This document shows positions 24,667-32,277 of a stretch of DNA of 64,000 bases, in pieces. The DNA comes from Paracoccus sp. MBLB3053 (GTDB lineage: Bacteria > Pseudomonadota > Alphaproteobacteria > Rhodobacterales > Rhodobacteraceae): positions 310,001 to 374,000 of the forward strand of contig NZ_JAVQLW010000002.1 in the NCBI RefSeq assembly GCF_031822435.1, in the 5' to 3' direction. The position numbers were made by a program, and so were the translations under genes. The notes below the pieces were generated by a model that saw only the letters and a list, made by a program, of their open reading frames with translations, was not told where the DNA came from and made no database searches. Position 1 is the first letter of the stretch; every line of letters starts with the position of its first letter.

Positions 24667-25122
24667 ATGAATGAAACCCTGACCGAATTCACGCCCTGGG
24701 CCTCTCTCGCCGGAGGTGTCTTGATCGGGCTGAGCGCTGTGATGGTGATGGCCGTGTTCGGCCGCATCGCCGGTATATCCGGGATCACGAACGGGGTCAT
24801 CGGATCGGTACTGCCGATGGGTCCGGTCCCGAAGGATCGCGACTGGCGGATCTTTTTCCTGCTTGGACTGATCGCCGCCCCGATCGTGATCCTCGTCGCC
24901 GGGGGGACGGTTTCGCAAACCGCGCCGGACAATCCGGTCCGCATGCTGCTTGCCGGTCTGCTTGTCGGCTTCGGAACCGCCATCGGCTCGGGCTGCACTT
25001 CGGGTCACGGGGTCTGCGGACTTGCAAGGCTGTCGCCGCGTTCATTGCTGGCCGTCCTGACCTTCATGGCCACGGGCTTCGCAACCGTATTCATCATGCG
25101 TCACGTTCTGGGGGTAGGCTGA
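24667..25122 (+). CDS. YeeE/YedE family membrane protein, first half-transporter (PmpA-like)
   Basis: 151 residues with about four membrane segments and the family motif GSGCTSGHGVCG near 104-115, whose cysteines are thought to carry sulfur in YeeE-type thiosulfate transporters. Paired short proteins of this type commonly sit beside BigR and Blh genes and are thought to move sulfur compounds across the membrane. The stop overlaps the next gene's ATG. Confidence 0.9.
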   Translation: MNETLTEFTPWASLAGGVLIGLSAVMVMAVFGRIAGISGITNGVIGSVLPMGPVPKDRDWRIFFLLGLIAAPIVILVAGGTVSQTAPDNPVRMLLAGLLVGFGTAIGSGCTSGHGVCGLARLSPRSLLAVLTFMATGFATVFIMRHVLGVG

Positions 25123-25562
25123 TGCGTTCTTTCATGGGCTTCCTGAGCGGGTTGCTTTTTGGCCTTGGACTGGTCGTCTCTGGCATGTCCAATCCCGCAA
25201 AGGTTCTGAACTTCCTGGACCTGGCCGGTAGCTGGGACCCAAGTCTCGCCTTCGTCATGGGGGGCGCAATGGTGACGACCTTCATCGGCTATCGGCTGAG
25301 TTGGCGGCGCAGCGCCCCAGCCCTTGCGACAAGTTTCGACATTCCGAATTCGAGGCTGATCGACCGTCCACTGATTGCCGGTGCGGCATTGTTCGGCATC
25401 GGCTGGGGGATTGGCGGTTTCTGCCCTGGCCCGGCATGGACCGCGCTGCCTCTGATGGCGACCGGGACGCTCATCTTCGTTCCCGCAATGCTGATCGGCC
25501 TGTGGCTTGGTGTCCGGGCCAAGGCACAAGGCCTCTTTGCCTCGGAAGGAGCCATGCGATGA
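25122..25562 (+). CDS. YeeE/YedE family membrane protein, second half-transporter (PmpB-like)
   Basis: 146 residues with about four membrane segments, including the N-terminal FLSGLLFGLGLVVSGMSNP motif and GGFCPGPAWTALPLMATG near 105-122. It pairs with the preceding gene (one-base overlap) to make up a full YeeE-like unit. A 4-base overlap couples it to the metallo-hydrolase gene downstream. Confidence 0.9.
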   Translation: MRSFMGFLSGLLFGLGLVVSGMSNPAKVLNFLDLAGSWDPSLAFVMGGAMVTTFIGYRLSWRRSAPALATSFDIPNSRLIDRPLIAGAALFGIGWGIGGFCPGPAWTALPLMATGTLIFVPAMLIGLWLGVRAKAQGLFASEGAMR

Positions 25563-26476
25563 CCAATTTGAAACTCGAGCAACCCGTCGTTCGTCATTCG
25601 CCCTCGACCGGAAACGGCAGCCCGGATGTCTGGGGCATTTATGAGCCGGATACCGGCTCGATCCAGTATATCTGCGCCGATCCGACCACAAAAAAGGCCG
25701 CGCTGATTGACGTCGTGTGGAATTTCGACCCCAGGAATTACCGCTTTACCACCGACAGCATGGACCAGGTGCTTGATCTGGTGAAGGCCGAGGGTTTGAC
25801 GGTCGAATGGGTGCTCGACACCCACCCTCATGCCGATCACGTCATGGCCTCGGCCAAGCTGAAAGAGCGCACGGGCGCACCCAATGCCATTGGCGAAAAG
25901 ATTGCGGAAATCTCCGGCATCTGGGCCGATATCTACAATCTGCCTGACGCCTTCGACCCCAAGCGCGATTTTGACAGGCTCTTTGCCGAAGGCGAAGTCT
26001 TTCAGCTCGGCGATCTGGACGTTCGCGTCATGCTTTCTCCCGGACATACGCTGGGTTCGGTAACCTATGTCTGCGGCGACGCGGCCTTTACGCATGACAC
26101 GTTGATGCAACCTGACGTCGGCACCTCGCGCGCCGATTTTCCGGGGGGCAATTCGGCCGAGCTTTGGCAATCGATCCAAACGATCCTGGCACTTCCCCCC
26201 AGCACCCGCCTTTTCGTCGGTCATGATTACGGAACGAAGGATCGGGATCAGCCGATGTGGGAGGCGACCGTGGCCGAACACCGGGCCAACAACCGCCATG
26301 TCAAGGACGGCACCGAGCGAGACGAATGGATCAGGATCCGAGACGAACGCGACGCCACGCTGCCTCTTCCTGACCGCATTCTGGCAGCCTTGCAGATCAA
26401 CCTGCGCGGCGGTCGTCTTCCGCAAGCCGAGGATGATGGGCATTCCTATCTGAAACTGCCCGCAAACCGGTTCTAA
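25559..26476 (+). CDS. blh: MBL-fold persulfide dioxygenase-like protein (Blh family)
   Basis: 305 residues. The metallo-beta-lactamase metal motif is DTHPHADHVMA near 86, followed by LSPGHTLGSVTYVCGDAAFTHDTLM near 160 and FVGHDYG near 220. It matches the ETHE1/Blh branch, which oxidises glutathione persulfide to sulfite with mononuclear iron. No rhodanese domain is fused. The BigR-like repressor and YeeE/YedE genes in the same unit support a sulfide/persulfide detoxification role. Blh was named for beta-lactamase-like hydrolase, but lactamase activity is unlikely. Confidence 0.88.
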   Translation: MTNLKLEQPVVRHSPSTGNGSPDVWGIYEPDTGSIQYICADPTTKKAALIDVVWNFDPRNYRFTTDSMDQVLDLVKAEGLTVEWVLDTHPHADHVMASAKLKERTGAPNAIGEKIAEISGIWADIYNLPDAFDPKRDFDRLFAEGEVFQLGDLDVRVMLSPGHTLGSVTYVCGDAAFTHDTLMQPDVGTSRADFPGGNSAELWQSIQTILALPPSTRLFVGHDYGTKDRDQPMWEATVAEHRANNRHVKDGTERDEWIRIRDERDATLPLPDRILAALQINLRGGRLPQAEDDGHSYLKLPANRF

Positions 26477-26578
26477 GCCAGCCGGGCATTCTCGTGCAGC
26501 AGGTGCCTAGCCCGGAATTGAGCGATGGAACCGTCTGCTGATCCGGGAATGAGGCGGCGCTATGACCTTAAGACGCCG

Positions 26579-26607
26579 CTGGTCGCGTCCACAAGAGACG
26601 CGACCAG
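26579..26607. terminator. Stem-loop in the convergent gap after the blh-type gene
   Basis: CTGGTCGCGTC and GACGCGACCAG form a perfect 11-bp stem with a 7-base loop, followed by TTTACG on the plus strand. It lies about 100 bases after the MBL gene and is a plausible terminator for the sulfur operon. Confidence 0.5.
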
Positions 26608-26634
26608 TTTACGCAATGCAGCCTCACCGTGCTG

Positions 26635-26655
26635 GTGGCGCATCAAATGCGCCAC
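26635..26655. terminator. Second stem-loop in the same gap
   Basis: GTGGCGCA and TGCGCCAC form an 8-bp stem around TCAAA, 40 bases past the MFS stop on the minus strand. It may terminate the MFS transcript; no T-run is present. Confidence 0.4.
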
Positions 26656-26694
26656 GAGGCAGGCGAAAACATGCGATGGATCACGCGCTGGCAT

Positions 26695-27945
26695 TCAACT
26701 CGCGACAGCTGCACGCCGATTGATCAGGGGAATCATGATCATTGGCGCCAGGGCCAGCACGGTCATGACTGCCGAAATCCAGATTGCTCCGGTGAAGTCT
26801 CCGTGGCTGCCGACATAAGCTGCGGCAAGGGCAGGACCGGCAGCCGTGCCAATCAGGTTGGTGAACTGTCCAAAGGCAACCACGGTGCCGGAATGGTCAA
26901 GCTCCGACTGGATGGTCAGGAAATAGGGGAAGACGATCGCCCATGCGACCGTGAAGATCAGCGTACCGACGATGTAGCCGACCTCACTCGGGAAGGCCAT
27001 GAAGATGTACATGGACAAGAGCTGGCCCAGAATGCCGCCGATCAGCGGGACAAAATGGCCCAGGCGGTTGCCAAGCCAGATCACACCCAATGCGGCGATA
27101 CCCGCGATGATATTGGCATAGGCGATGATGTCCCCGATCGCCAGCACGTCCAGACCTGCCAGATGGCCGATGCCTTCCGAATAGGCCCAGACCGCACCGT
27201 TCGAAGCGCCATAGATCATCATGCCGATGATCGACAGGGCGGCGGGACCACGCAGAAGAAGCATCCATTCGGTCTGCTCGGGCTTCGTGCCATCCGCCTT
27301 GCAAAGATCGTCCTGCAAGCGGAATGCACCCACGGCCGGCGCAAGGATCAGCGCCAGCGCGATCAGGGCTACCTGGCCGATCTGCATGGCGTTGAAGCCC
27401 AGCGGCGAGGCATCGAGAATGCGTGGAAAGAAATAGGCCCCAAGGCCCGGGTAGATGAACTGGAAGCAGGTGAAGATCGCAAAGGCGCGCTCGGAATGGT
27501 GGGTCCGGGCCAGCGCGGCAGCAACGGCCGCCTGGGTCAACCCGCCGCCGAAGCCTGCGATCAGCGTGAGCGCGAAGAAGGTTGTCGAATCGTGGAAAAA
27601 CATCGTCAGCGCGGTAAAGATCAGCATGATCGCCATGCCGAAAACCGAAACTCGGGCCATCGACCAGTGCTTCGTACGAAGCGAAACCAAGATCGTCGCC
27701 ATCGCGAGCCCCATGAGGGCAGCTGATGAGATGCGCCCCGCAGTGTCGGGGCCAAAGCCCAGATGTGCGTCATAGGCGTAGACAAGGACCGGAAGCAGCA
27801 TTAGCGGCGAAAGTGCGATCGAACCCACGAAGCCGGTCAGGATCTGGGACGCCCAGCCATCGGGATTCAGGCCTGACAGTCCGCGTTGCGTCTGGGCGCC
27901 AGCGCCTGCACCGTGGGAAAGAATCTTGTCGAGGCGCCCGATCAT
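26695..27945 (-). CDS. MFS transporter
   Basis: 416 residues from the ATG at 27945 (MIGRLDKIL); the longer frame to 28008 adds an unlikely leader. About twelve hydrophobic segments are visible (for example FVGSIALSPLMLLPVLVYAY, LTLIAGFGGGLTQAAVAAALA, IIAGIAALGVIWLGNRLGHF). The substrate cannot be read from sequence. It follows the LysR gene at 28145 on the same strand, with a shared motif between them at 28129-28144. Uptake of a guanidino compound or polyamine for the neighbouring catabolic genes is inferred. Confidence 0.8.
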   Translation of the reverse strand: MIGRLDKILSHGAGAGAQTQRGLSGLNPDGWASQILTGFVGSIALSPLMLLPVLVYAYDAHLGFGPDTAGRISSAALMGLAMATILVSLRTKHWSMARVSVFGMAIMLIFTALTMFFHDSTTFFALTLIAGFGGGLTQAAVAAALARTHHSERAFAIFTCFQFIYPGLGAYFFPRILDASPLGFNAMQIGQVALIALALILAPAVGAFRLQDDLCKADGTKPEQTEWMLLLRGPAALSIIGMMIYGASNGAVWAYSEGIGHLAGLDVLAIGDIIAYANIIAGIAALGVIWLGNRLGHFVPLIGGILGQLLSMYIFMAFPSEVGYIVGTLIFTVAWAIVFPYFLTIQSELDHSGTVVAFGQFTNLIGTAAGPALAAAYVGSHGDFTGAIWISAVMTVLALAPMIMIPLINRRAAVAS

Positions 27946-28128
27946 CGTTGCCCCTGTCGCGAAACAGGTTGCGTCCGGTCTGCGTGCAATCTCAGCGCGC
28001 GGCGACATGCGACTTTCGATCCAAGCTCATTGCGAGCGTTTGTCATTGTTTCCCCCTTGTTCTCTGTTGGTCGGGGAAAACTATCTTGCGACATAACGCC
28101 GTCATATAAGGCGGCAGGAACGCAAAGA

Positions 28129-28144
28129 TTGATTGGTTCAAATG
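28129..28144 (-). promoter_or_regulatory. Shared promoter motif CATTTGAACCAATCAA (copy A)
   Basis: Read on the minus strand. It matches 14 of 16 bases of copy C at 32161-32176. The core TTGA-N5-TCAA has LysR-type T-N11-A geometry. It lies immediately past the LysR stop and 184 bases before the MFS start. Confidence 0.5.
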
Positions 28145-29035
28145 TTAAAGATGGGCTTCCGCCAGCACGTCGCGGACATAGGCAATGCTCTTGGAAAGCT
28201 TGCCTCCCCGGTTCGCCATCTCGATCCGCGCAACGAAATCGTCATCGGTGATCGGCAAATGGCGCAGCCGCCCCTCTGTCACAAGACGTTCCGCCAGATG
28301 CGCCGGCAGCAGGCCCAGATAGGCCCCCGAAAGGATCATGAGCAATTGCGCCTCGATGTCGAAAACGATCCGGTCCGACTCGACGCGCTGAAAGCTCAGC
28401 TGCCTTCTGCCGCTCCAGTATCCGCGATGCACCCAGGCCTGAGCGTAGCAAAGATCGCGGTCGATCTGATCGGCCGGCAGGTCGAAAAGGGGGCTTCCCA
28501 CGCCGCAATAGAGCTGGTTGGGCTCGCGGTAGAGATCGGCATAATCGAGGATCCCAAGACGTGAGTCGAACCCACCAATTCCTATATCCAGCGTATTTCT
28601 GGATAGCGCCGCGGTCATGTCGCCCGGCCTCATGATGCCCAGTTCTATCTCAACCATGGGGGCTTCGCGGGCGACGCGGGCCAGAACCTGGGGTAGGCGG
28701 CAAGTGGGATCGGTTGCGACACAATCGACGATCCCGATCCTGACCGTGCCGCTGAGTGCGCCGCGCAACTGGCTAAGCCGCCGCGATTGGGCTTCGAGCC
28801 CGCCCAGCACTTCAAGCCCTATTTCATGGACGATGCGCCCCTTTTCCGTCAGGGCAAATCCACGCCTGCCGCGTTCGCAAAGCTTGACGCCAAGCCGCTG
28901 CTCAAGCGCGGTCAGGTGATTTGAAATCGTTGGCTGGCTCAAGGACAATTCGACCTGAGCAGCGGACAGCCCATTATTACGGACGACGCTATCGAAAACG
29001 CGGAAAAGGTGCAGGTCTGAACCAGAAATCTTCAT
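28145..29035 (-). CDS. LysR-type transcriptional regulator (guanidino/polyamine block)
   Basis: 296 residues with an N-terminal helix-turn-helix (NGLSAAQVELSLSQPTISNHLTALEQRLG near 20-50) and a sensor domain ending in SGAYLGLLPAHLAERL. It is a paralogue of the LysR protein at 33788-34795: both share GLSAAQ-x-EL, LC-x-RGR-x-GF, and LSGAYLG-x-LP-x-H. It is divergent from the cupin/FAD-oxidase operon, with a motif copy just upstream of its start. It probably controls MFS, cupin, oxidase, agmatinase-family and aldehyde dehydrogenase genes. Confidence 0.9.
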   Translation of the reverse strand: MKISGSDLHLFRVFDSVVRNNGLSAAQVELSLSQPTISNHLTALEQRLGVKLCERGRRGFALTEKGRIVHEIGLEVLGGLEAQSRRLSQLRGALSGTVRIGIVDCVATDPTCRLPQVLARVAREAPMVEIELGIMRPGDMTAALSRNTLDIGIGGFDSRLGILDYADLYREPNQLYCGVGSPLFDLPADQIDRDLCYAQAWVHRGYWSGRRQLSFQRVESDRIVFDIEAQLLMILSGAYLGLLPAHLAERLVTEGRLRHLPITDDDFVARIEMANRGGKLSKSIAYVRDVLAEAHL

Positions 29036-29043
29036 CCCGCATT

Positions 29044-29059
29044 CATTTCACCAAATCTA
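29044..29059 (+). promoter_or_regulatory. Shared promoter motif CATTTCACCAAATCTA (copy B)
   Basis: A weaker copy (12 of 16 bases match copy C), inside a dyad CCAAATCTATCGATTGG at 29051-29067. It lies 9 bases before the LysR start and 80 before the cupin start, the expected place for an autoregulatory, divergent LysR site. Confidence 0.4.
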
Positions 29060-29138
29060 TCGATTGGCAATTGCGCATTTACCCTTGCAGCCCCCATTTC
29101 CTAACTGCGGGCAAGGTTTAAGACGAACAGAGGTCATC

Positions 29139-29498
29139 ATGTCGAACATCATCCGCATCACCGCTCAGGGTATCTCGACCGAAGAGCTGAGCCACTGCGC
29201 AGCAGTTCCGCCCGAGGCCGTCATCCTGGGCGAGGCGCGTGAGACGGGCGCCGTCCATTTCGGCTCGGACAAAGTGACGATCGGCACCTGGGAATGCACG
29301 CCCTATGCCGAAATCCTCGCCTATCCAAACGCGACCGAATACACGACCGTGCTGTCGGGTCGCGTCGCGATCACAGATGCGGACGGCTCGGTTCAGGAAT
29401 TCGGCCCCGGCGAAAGCTATGTGCTGAAAAGCGGTTTCGAGGGGCGGTTCGAGGTTCTGGAAACCCTTCGCAAGATCTATGTCCTGATCGAGGACTGA
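29139..29498 (+). CDS. Small cupin protein (DUF861 type)
   Basis: 119 residues from ATG 29139 with AGAGG about 6 bases upstream. It is a single cupin barrel: TIGTWECTPYAEILAYPNATEYTTVLSGRVAI near 47-78 and FGPGESYVLKSGFEGRFEVLE near 90. Such (S)-ureidoglycine-aminohydrolase-like cupins of unknown activity often accompany PuuB-type oxidases. It is followed after 30 bases by the oxidase gene. Confidence 0.85.
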   Translation: MSNIIRITAQGISTEELSHCAAVPPEAVILGEARETGAVHFGSDKVTIGTWECTPYAEILAYPNATEYTTVLSGRVAITDADGSVQEFGPGESYVLKSGFEGRFEVLETLRKIYVLIED

Positions 29499-29528
29499 TC
29501 GCGACGAGACCGAAGAGACGAGGCCAAG

Positions 29529-30923
29529 ATGCAGACCCGCTCAGACAAGGCGCTTGCCGACACGACCTTTTTTCCGTTCTGGCTGGATCGTCCCGACGCC
29601 CCGGCGGCCAGCGCTCCTCTGGTCGGCGCCACCACGGCCGATCTGGTTGTCGTGGGCGGCGGTTTTACCGGGCTTTGGGCCGCCATCCAAGCCAAGGAGG
29701 CCGATCCTTCGCGCGATGTCGTTCTGATCGAAGCGGACCGCATCGCGCATGGCGCCTCGGGGCGGCCGGGCGGCATTGTCTCGACCTCGGTCATGCACGG
29801 GCTGGGGAATGCGCAACGCATTTTCCCCAAAGATCTGAACGCACTCGAGGCACTTGGCCATGACAACATGGCCGGGTTCCAGGACACGATCGAGCGGCAC
29901 GCAATTGATGCCGATCTCGAATGGACCGGCGAGATGACGGTTGCCGTGTCAAAGGATGCACTCCCTGCCGTGCGCGAGGAATATGACCTGCATCGCGAAC
30001 ATGGCCATGACGTCGAAATGCTGGACGCGGCTCAAACCCGCGAACAGTTGAACTCACCCCTTTTCGAAGGGGCGTTGTGGTCACGCAAGGCCAGCGGGAT
30101 TGTCCACCCCGCGCGCCTTGCCTGGGGCCTCCGCCGGGCGGCGATCGCCCTTGGAGTGCGAGTCCACGAACTGACCCCGATGAGCAGCATCGACGATCAG
30201 GGCATGACCTTGCTGATCAGGACCGGGAATGGTGAAATACGTGCGCCGCGCGTGATGCTGTGCACCAACGCCTTCGCCGCTGGGCATCGGCGCATCCGCA
30301 CGCGCGTCGCGATGGTCCGCGACCGGATCCTGACGACCGAACCCCTGAACGCCGAGCAGAAGGCAGCAATCGGCTGGGCGAACCGCCAGGGCGTCTATGA
30401 CACGCGCACCCAGTTGAACTACATGCGCCTGACGCCAGATGATCGTATCCTTTTCGGAGGGCGCCTGGGTTATTTCGCACATAGCCCCCGCGACCCCGCC
30501 GAGGATCTTACGCCCGCGCCCTATGGTCGCTTGGCCGAAGCCTTTTTCCAGACCTTCCCACAGCTTGAGGGGATCGGCTTTTCGCATGCCTGGAGCGGCC
30601 CGATCGCGCTGACAACGCGCATGGCCGTGCATTTCCAGACCTATTATGGCGGAAAGGCGGTCTATGCTGGCGGCTATTCGGGCTTTGGCGTCTCGGCCAG
30701 CCGCTTTGGCGCACGCGTGGGATTGGCCAAGCTGATGGGACAGGACCTGCCGGAAACGCGGATGGAATTCGCCGCGACCGAACCCAACTGGATCCCGCCC
30801 GAGCCGTTCCGCGCCATCGGCGCAAAGATCACCATGGCGGCGCTTGATGGCGCCGATGCCAAGGGTGGCTGGCGACGGCCCTGGCTTTCGATGGTGGGCA
30901 AGCTGGGCTTCCCGCTGTCCTGA
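29529..30923 (+). CDS. FAD-dependent amine/amino-acid oxidase (DAO family, PuuB-like)
   Basis: 464 residues. The FAD-binding motif DLVVVGGGFTGLWAAIQA lies near 38-55, followed by HGASGRPGGIVS near 74-85, and a C-terminal GGYSGFGVSASRFGARVG near 380. PuuB and relatives oxidise the amine of gamma-glutamylputrescine or similar compounds to an aldehyde. The aldehyde dehydrogenase at 32278 and agmatinase-family gene at 31063 are suitable partners. No gamma-glutamylputrescine synthetase (PuuA) gene is in the window, so the true substrate may differ. Confidence 0.85.
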   Translation: MQTRSDKALADTTFFPFWLDRPDAPAASAPLVGATTADLVVVGGGFTGLWAAIQAKEADPSRDVVLIEADRIAHGASGRPGGIVSTSVMHGLGNAQRIFPKDLNALEALGHDNMAGFQDTIERHAIDADLEWTGEMTVAVSKDALPAVREEYDLHREHGHDVEMLDAAQTREQLNSPLFEGALWSRKASGIVHPARLAWGLRRAAIALGVRVHELTPMSSIDDQGMTLLIRTGNGEIRAPRVMLCTNAFAAGHRRIRTRVAMVRDRILTTEPLNAEQKAAIGWANRQGVYDTRTQLNYMRLTPDDRILFGGRLGYFAHSPRDPAEDLTPAPYGRLAEAFFQTFPQLEGIGFSHAWSGPIALTTRMAVHFQTYYGGKAVYAGGYSGFGVSASRFGARVGLAKLMGQDLPETRMEFAATEPNWIPPEPFRAIGAKITMAALDGADAKGGWRRPWLSMVGKLGFPLS

Positions 30924-31000
30924 TCGGTCAGATTGGCAGTTCCGTGAGGCCAGCCCAGCCAATGCCGACGGGACTGGCCTTTCCTTTGTTTCGACAGAGA

Positions 31001-31030
31001 CAAAACGAAAGGCGCGGCCGAAGCCGCGCC
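31001..31030 (-). terminator. Intrinsic terminator of the agmatinase-family gene
   Basis: GGCGCGGC and GCCGCGCC form an 8-bp stem with a 4-base loop, followed on the minus strand by TTTCGTTTTG. It lies about 35 bases past the stop at 31063. Confidence 0.7.
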
Positions 31031-31062
31031 TCATCGTTGAACCTAGGCCTATGGCTGCCCGG

Positions 31063-32013
31063 TCAACGGCGCTTCACCCCCGGAAGGGCGCAAAGCATTT
31101 CGTAAAGGAAGTTTGCGGCGATCACGGCGGTGTTCCCGGCCGGGTCATAGGGCGGCGAGACCTCGACCAGATCGCAGCCGACAAGGTTCAGCCCGGCGCA
31201 GCCACGGATGATCTCAAGCCCCTGTATCGTCGTCAGACCGCCGACCTCGACAGTTCCCGTGCCCGGCGCGAAGGCCGGATCAAGGCTGTCGATGTCATAG
31301 GTGAGATAGACCGGCGCGTCACCGATTTCCTCGCGAATCTTTGCCATCAGGGGTGCGAGGCTCTTGTGCCAGCATTCCTCGGCGGGAATGACGGTCCAGC
31401 CCTTGTCACTGCCCCATTCAAAATCTTCGGGCGAATAGCCCGACCCGCGCAGGCCGATCTGGTAGACCTTGTCGTTGATCAGGCAACCGTCCTCCCAAGC
31501 GCGGCGGAAGGGGCAGCCATGCGCTTCGCGTTCGCCGAACATGTGCTCGTTGGTGTCGGAATGCGCGTCGACATGGATCAGCGCGACCGGGCCGTACTTT
31601 TCGCGGATGGCCCGCAGGATCGGCCAGGTCAGAGTGTGGTCACCGCCCAGCGTCAGCGGGATGACATCATGGCTCAGCACTTCGCGGTAATGCTCGGTGA
31701 TGATGTCGACCGACTTCTTCAGATCGAAGGTGTTGATCGGAACGTCGCCGATATCGGCGACCTGCAGGCTATCGAAGGGCGCGGCCCCCGTGGCCATGTT
31801 ATAGGGCCGGATCATCCGGCTTTCGTCGCGGATCTGACGTGGCCCGAGGCGGGTGCCGGGACGGTTCGAGGCGCCGATATCCATCGGAATGCCGATGAAA
31901 GCCGCGTCGAGCCCCGCCGCCGTCTCTTGCGAAGGCAGGCGCATCATCGTTGCTGGGCCGCCGAAACGGGGCATGGTATTCCCGCCAAGAGGTTGATTCA
32001 GATTGTCTTTCAT
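31063..32013 (-). CDS. speB: Agmatinase-family ureohydrolase (guanidinobutyrase-like)
   Basis: 316 residues from ATG 32013 with AGGAGT 9 bases upstream; the much longer frame is unsupported. Manganese-site motifs are present: GGDHTLTWP near 150, DAHSDTN near 174, and YDIDSLDPAFAPGTGTVEVGGLT near 248. The family hydrolyses guanidino compounds to urea plus an amine. The segment HGCPFRRAWEDG resembles guanidinobutyrase/guanidinopropionase HGTPFRRA, with Cys in place of Thr. Guanidinobutyrate would yield GABA, which the GabT/GabD genes at 35.5-38.3 kb can consume. Agmatine remains possible. Confidence 0.88.
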   Translation of the reverse strand: MKDNLNQPLGGNTMPRFGGPATMMRLPSQETAAGLDAAFIGIPMDIGASNRPGTRLGPRQIRDESRMIRPYNMATGAAPFDSLQVADIGDVPINTFDLKKSVDIITEHYREVLSHDVIPLTLGGDHTLTWPILRAIREKYGPVALIHVDAHSDTNEHMFGEREAHGCPFRRAWEDGCLINDKVYQIGLRGSGYSPEDFEWGSDKGWTVIPAEECWHKSLAPLMAKIREEIGDAPVYLTYDIDSLDPAFAPGTGTVEVGGLTTIQGLEIIRGCAGLNLVGCDLVEVSPPYDPAGNTAVIAANFLYEMLCALPGVKRR

Positions 32014-32160
32014 GGGCGACGTACTCCTGCCTGCCTGATCGTTTCCGGTCAGAATAGGCCAGATTTTCACTTCGATAAAATCATTGCTGATCGAACCTTG
32101 CTTCGGGAAATTATGGAGTAACCCGGAGTGTGTTACCGGGCTCATCGTCCGATTCACTTC

Positions 32161-32176
32161 TTGATTGGTCGAAATG
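32161..32176 (-). promoter_or_regulatory. Shared promoter motif CATTTCGACCAATCAA (copy C)
   Basis: Read on the minus strand. It differs from copy A by two bases and is flanked by CTTC/GAAG arms. It is in the divergent gap, 148 bases from the agmatinase-family start and 102 from the aldehyde dehydrogenase start. Confidence 0.5.
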
Positions 32177-32277
32177 AAGATGGATAGATCATGATGTTTT
32201 CCAAACAACCGCCAAGGCATTGAATGAACTAGCCACGGGCGGCGACCGCCCGGCACGAAACGGAAAATACGAGATTT

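Noticed and set aside
28178..28188. ATAGGCAATGC identical to half of the palindrome at 20105
   Set aside because: It lies inside the LysR coding sequence and lacks the second arm, so chance is the simplest explanation.
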